Below are positions 6,296-8,641 of a stretch of DNA of 8,641 nucleotides, piece after piece. Location: assembly GCA_023481025.1 (NCBI GenBank), contig JAMCWV010000165.1, positions 1 to 8,641 of the forward strand, given 5' to 3'. The notes beneath the pieces are model-generated. The model did not search any database and had not been told where the DNA came from. It worked only from the letters and a program-made list of their open reading frames with translations. Source of the stretch: Gammaproteobacteria bacterium. Lineage in GTDB: Bacteria > Pseudomonadota > Gammaproteobacteria > Enterobacterales > Alteromonadaceae. The translations under genes and the position numbers were made by a program. Position 1 is the first letter of the stretch, and each line of letters starts with the position of its first letter.

Positions 6296-7819
6296 TTAGT
6301 CGTGGACCCATTGAATCAGGGCATCGGTGGAAGCGTCAAATAACACTTCGTCATCGCTACCGAGTTTCTTATTGATCACGGCTTTAAAGGTATCTTTTGC
6401 AATTTCTTTACCCAGCTCAACACCCGGTTGGTCAAACGAGTTCAGTCCCCAAATGACCCCTTGGGTAAATACTTTGTGCTCGTAGGCCGCAATAATGGCA
6501 CCGAACGTTTCCGGCGTAAGCTCTTTTAGCGCCAGCAAACTGTTCGGATGTCCACCCGGATAATGATTTGCTGGTGTGTCACTGGCTTGGCCAACGGCCA
6601 TCAGGCGTCGATGCGCTAAGCAATTCGCCACCGACAAATGTTGTTGCCCACGCAAGCTTTGACGCACCTGTGGGCTAAATTTCTTCGTATCACGATGTAA
6701 AACAGCGACAAAATCCGCCGCAAAACGGTCATAACCCTGATGTAAATGCTGGAAAAACGCATGCTGGCCGTTGGGGCCAAAGCCACCCCAAATAATCGGC
6801 CCAGTCGGATAGTCAATCGCCTCACCAGTAGCGGTATATTGTTTACCGTTACTCTCCATATCCAACTGCTGCAGGTAACTGGGCAAATGCCGGAAACGAC
6901 CGTCGTAGGGTAAAATCGCGAGGTTATTAATTCCCCGCTCTTCCCGGTTATAGACACCAATTACCGACTTGGCATTCGAGCACCGTAACTTCACTTCGGC
7001 ACGACCAAAGTGTTCGTCCATCAAGCGCGCGCCTTCGAGCATCTGCTGGAAGACTTGCACACCGCAGCTGGTGGCGATGGCAAGGCCAATTGCGGACCAC
7101 ATCGAAAAACGCCCCCCGATCGACTCAGGAAAAGTCAGCTGATGTGCAGGCGGAATACCATACTCGGTCATTTTTTTGGTATTCGCAGAAATACCAATAA
7201 CATGGCTTTCCATCCAATCCTGCAGGGTTTTACCGTGCTGAGACAAGCCCTCTTGCGCCCACAGCTTAACCGTGTCGACGTTGGCGAACGTGTCTATCGT
7301 GCCAAAGCTTTTCGAAGTAATCACAAAAACGGTGGTTTCCGGATCGACAATTGGCAGCACCGCATACAGCTGACCGCCGTCCATCGAGGATACAAAATGA
7401 GTGTTTAACTGGTGATTCTGAATATCGGTAGCAAATTCTTTCAGGGCGAAGCTGGCCAGCAAGGGACCGAGATCAGAGCCGCCGACGCCAATATTGACGA
7501 CGTTTTCGATCGGGGGGCGTGTTTCGACTAACCACTGACCACTGCGTAATTTGCGCGTCAAATTGGCAAATTTAGACTGATCACCATCGTTGAGCACAGA
7601 GTGGCGGCCACGGGACAACACATGACTGACGTCACGGCCTTCCGAAATATTTTTATATGTGCCGTTGAGTAGTTGTTCGCGCGCTTCGGCAAAATGCTTC
7701 GGTAAGCGCTTTTGCGCATACGCCTCGACTTGCTCTGGGGTTAAAAACTGATAACTCCAGTCGTAAATCAGGCCGTTACAAGTCGCCTGCAACGCTACTT
7801 TTGGCAATTCCGTGCTCAT
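6296..7819 (-). CDS. pgi: glucose-6-phosphate isomerase
   Basis: This cytoplasmic enzyme interconverts glucose-6-phosphate and fructose-6-phosphate, linking glycolysis to sugar-nucleotide synthesis. The 507-residue protein is somewhat shorter than E. coli Pgi (549). Conserved sites are visible: NIGVGGSDLGP (109-119), the first Pgi signature SIGGRFSMWSAIGL (233-246), the catalytic Glu in DMESNGK (Glu322), FGPNGQHAFFQHLHQG (347-362) with the ring-opening His360, and the second signature GVIWGLNSFDQPGVELGK (454-471) ending in the active-site Lys. The phosphate loop reads SKSFGTIDT (169-177) rather than the SKTFTTQET of enterobacterial enzymes; I believe some other gammaproteobacterial Pgi proteins share this variant. 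pgi copies are frequent in or beside capsule loci, as in Acinetobacter. GAGAG and AAGGTG sequences lie upstream of the ATG; no convincing promoter hexamers were found. Confidence 0.97.
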   Translation of the reverse strand: MSTELPKVALQATCNGLIYDWSYQFLTPEQVEAYAQKRLPKHFAEAREQLLNGTYKNISEGRDVSHVLSRGRHSVLNDGDQSKFANLTRKLRSGQWLVETRPPIENVVNIGVGGSDLGPLLASFALKEFATDIQNHQLNTHFVSSMDGGQLYAVLPIVDPETTVFVITSKSFGTIDTFANVDTVKLWAQEGLSQHGKTLQDWMESHVIGISANTKKMTEYGIPPAHQLTFPESIGGRFSMWSAIGLAIATSCGVQVFQQMLEGARLMDEHFGRAEVKLRCSNAKSVIGVYNREERGINNLAILPYDGRFRHLPSYLQQLDMESNGKQYTATGEAIDYPTGPIIWGGFGPNGQHAFFQHLHQGYDRFAADFVAVLHRDTKKFSPQVRQSLRGQQHLSVANCLAHRRLMAVGQASDTPANHYPGGHPNSLLALKELTPETFGAIIAAYEHKVFTQGVIWGLNSFDQPGVELGKEIAKDTFKAVINKKLGSDDEVLFDASTDALIQWVHD

Positions 7820-7874
7820 AGTCTCTCAACACCTTGTTGTTTTTTATTTTTTCATACTACTTTTATGCCGATAA

Positions 7875-8132
7875 TCGTACCCGATCGGGGGTGTCAGTGC
7901 AATCAACGCACCCGACCTGAGTGGCATTTATCAGCAGGCGCAGGTGGTACTTGTACCCATATTTTCGGGTGGCGGCAGTAAAGTAAAAACCTTCGAAGCA
8001 CTCGCCTATGGCAAAGCTATCATCGCCAGCGCGCATGGGCTGCGGGGATTACCGGAGCCAGAGAAAGCAAAATGCCAGCACGCCGAGTCGCTGGCAGACT
8101 TCATTGCTGCGGTAAATCAATTCGCGCCTTAA
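7875..8132 (+). pseudogene. remnant of a family-4-type glycosyltransferase (GT-B C-terminal domain fragment)
   Basis: An 85-codon open stretch between stop codons reads as the core of the nucleotide-sugar-binding domain of a retaining GT-B glycosyltransferase: PDLSGIYQQAQVVLVPIF, then SGGGSKVKTFEALAYGKAII, then ASAHGLRGL. This matches the usual P-x-GGG-x-K-x-K-x-x-EALA-x-G pattern, including the conserved Glu of that motif. There is no N-terminal acceptor domain, because the pgi start region lies immediately upstream. There is also no plausible start codon with a ribosome site (only an internal GTG at 7944), and the protein stops early after DFIAAVNQFAP, short of the usual last helices. The family's full length is about 350-400 residues, so less than a quarter remains. 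It is on the opposite strand to every intact gene here. I read it as a deletion remnant marking the edge of a rearranged polysaccharide locus. Confidence 0.8.
7880..7889. repeat. 10-bp perfect palindrome upstream of pgi
   Basis: CCCGATCGGG is a perfect palindrome about 60 nt upstream of the pgi start codon, inside the glycosyltransferase remnant. It could be an operator-like site for pgi, but a single 10-bp palindrome is weak evidence. Confidence 0.25.
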
Positions 8133-8153
8133 TCGAGCTCATTTTTCGTCACT

Positions 8154-8216
8154 GCACTCATTTGAGTGCGCAGTGCATTCAAATGAGTGCATAGTGCGTT
8201 CAAATGAGTGCGTCAG
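8154..8216. repeat. three tandem 21-bp near-palindromic repeats
   Basis: Units occupy 8154-8174, 8175-8195 and 8196-8216. Each contains a 16-bp imperfect palindrome. The first is perfect apart from its two-base centre (GCACTCA TT TGAGTGC); the second and third (GCATTCA and GCGTTCA, then AA TGAGTGC) differ in the left arm only. Each is followed by a 5-base linker (GCAGT, ATAGT or GTCAG). Together with flanking bases, the first unit can extend to an 11-bp stem with a 2-base bulge over 8150-8175. The array lies between the 3' ends of the glycosyltransferase remnant and the TPR gene. No T-tract follows on either strand, so it is not a standard intrinsic terminator. Between 7820 and 8217 nothing else but the remnant was seen. 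Confidence 0.8.
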
Positions 8217-8217
8217 C

Positions 8218-8641
8218 TTAGTTCGCAGCGCATTGCGCTATTAATTGGTGCGCTTGCGAATTTTCCGGATCAATCTCCAGCGCGGCTTCTAAATAATCCG
8301 CGGCAATGTCGCAATGCCCAGCATTAATGTAGAGCATCGAAAGAATCGAATAGAGCCTACTGCGCCAAGGTGCATTGTCCATAAATGACTGCTCAAGCTC
8401 CATGAACAAGCGCTGTAAGGAGTCAAAGTCGTTACGCAGGAAGAAAATTTCCATAATTCCGGAGATAACCTGCAGTGTCACACGATCTTGCTGCCAAGCC
8501 ACGAAAAAGGCTTGGCGGAAATAAGCTTCGGCACTTTGCAAATCGCCGCGATTGACGTAAATGTAGCCGACATTATAGTGGAGCCTCGGGATTTCCGGAT
8601 GATGCTGAATTTCACGCTGATAAAATGCCAGCTGATTTTGC
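8218..8641 (-). CDS. TPR-repeat protein (partial, N terminus beyond right edge)
   Basis: The C-terminal 140 residues of a tetratricopeptide-repeat protein are visible; the frame stays open to the right edge, so the TTG at 8541 is internal and not the start. Two clear repeats are seen. One is around PRLHYNVGYIYVNRGDLQSA, continuing EAYFRQAF (residues about 17-46). The other is around YSILSMLYINAGHCDIAADY, continuing LEAALEIDPENS (about 96-127). A degenerate helical repeat lies between them (ISGIMEIFFLRNDFDSLQRL). TPRs form helical scaffolds for protein-protein contacts, and no catalytic domain is visible. The protein ends QLIAQCAAN. Partners and function cannot be assigned from this fragment; a link to polysaccharide or pilus assembly would be a guess. 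Downstream of its stop lies the 21-bp repeat array. Confidence 0.85.
   Translation of the reverse strand, partial: QNQLAFYQREIQHHPEIPRLHYNVGYIYVNRGDLQSAEAYFRQAFFVAWQQDRVTLQVISGIMEIFFLRNDFDSLQRLFMELEQSFMDNAPWRSRLYSILSMLYINAGHCDIAADYLEAALEIDPENSQAHQLIAQCAAN

Noticed and set aside
8150..8175. Intrinsic terminator formed by the first palindrome
   Set aside because: The stem is good, but no T-tract follows on the plus strand, and on the minus strand it is followed by an A-run rather than T.
8154..8216. The 21-bp repeats as a CRISPR array
   Set aside because: The units are directly adjacent with only 5-bp linkers and no unique spacers, and no cas gene is present.

Overview
This window looks like a piece of a gammaproteobacterial chromosome, probably a marine Alteromonadales-type organism. 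That placement is inferred from protein character (RfaH, Pgi and KpsMTE/OPX types) and near-balanced base composition; it is not a firm taxonomic call. All intact genes lie on the minus strand, so the biological reading order is right to left. No mobile element, tRNA, rRNA or CRISPR array was seen.

Right edge (8641 to about 7820): the C-terminal part of a TPR-repeat protein runs in from outside the window. It is followed by three tandem 21-bp near-palindromic repeats, then a plus-strand remnant of a family-4-type glycosyltransferase that has lost its N-terminal half and its extreme C terminus. This stretch looks like a scar at the border of a polysaccharide locus.

Middle (7819 to 5759): pgi (glucose-6-phosphate isomerase) is followed after 37 nt by rfaH, a NusG paralogue that suppresses pausing and Rho-dependent termination in long surface-polysaccharide operons.

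Left part (about 5690 to 1): downstream of rfaH is a promoter-like region, then a perfect match to the E. coli ops element (GGCGGTAGCGTG on the minus strand), fused to a 6-bp RNA hairpin. It lies in the leader of a tightly packed operon: small lipoprotein, outer-membrane polysaccharide export protein (OPX, Wza/KpsD/CtrA type), KpsM-type ABC permease, KpsT-type ATPase, KpsE-type inner-membrane/periplasmic adaptor, and rfbC (dTDP-4-dehydrorhamnose 3,5-epimerase), which runs off the left edge. Genes overlap or are separated by 2 to 24 nt.

Together the genes describe an ABC-transporter-dependent capsule export machine. KpsM and KpsT move the polymer across the inner membrane, KpsE and OPX carry it through the periplasm and outer membrane, and pgi and rfbC supply sugar precursors (hexose phosphate and dTDP-rhamnose). 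RfaH, encoded right beside its own ops-bearing target, would license transcription of the whole operon. The most notable points are the cis-linked rfaH/ops pair, the hairpin that shares bases with ops, a TolA-like Ala/Lys-rich tail on KpsT, and the uncharacterised lipoprotein that opens the operon.
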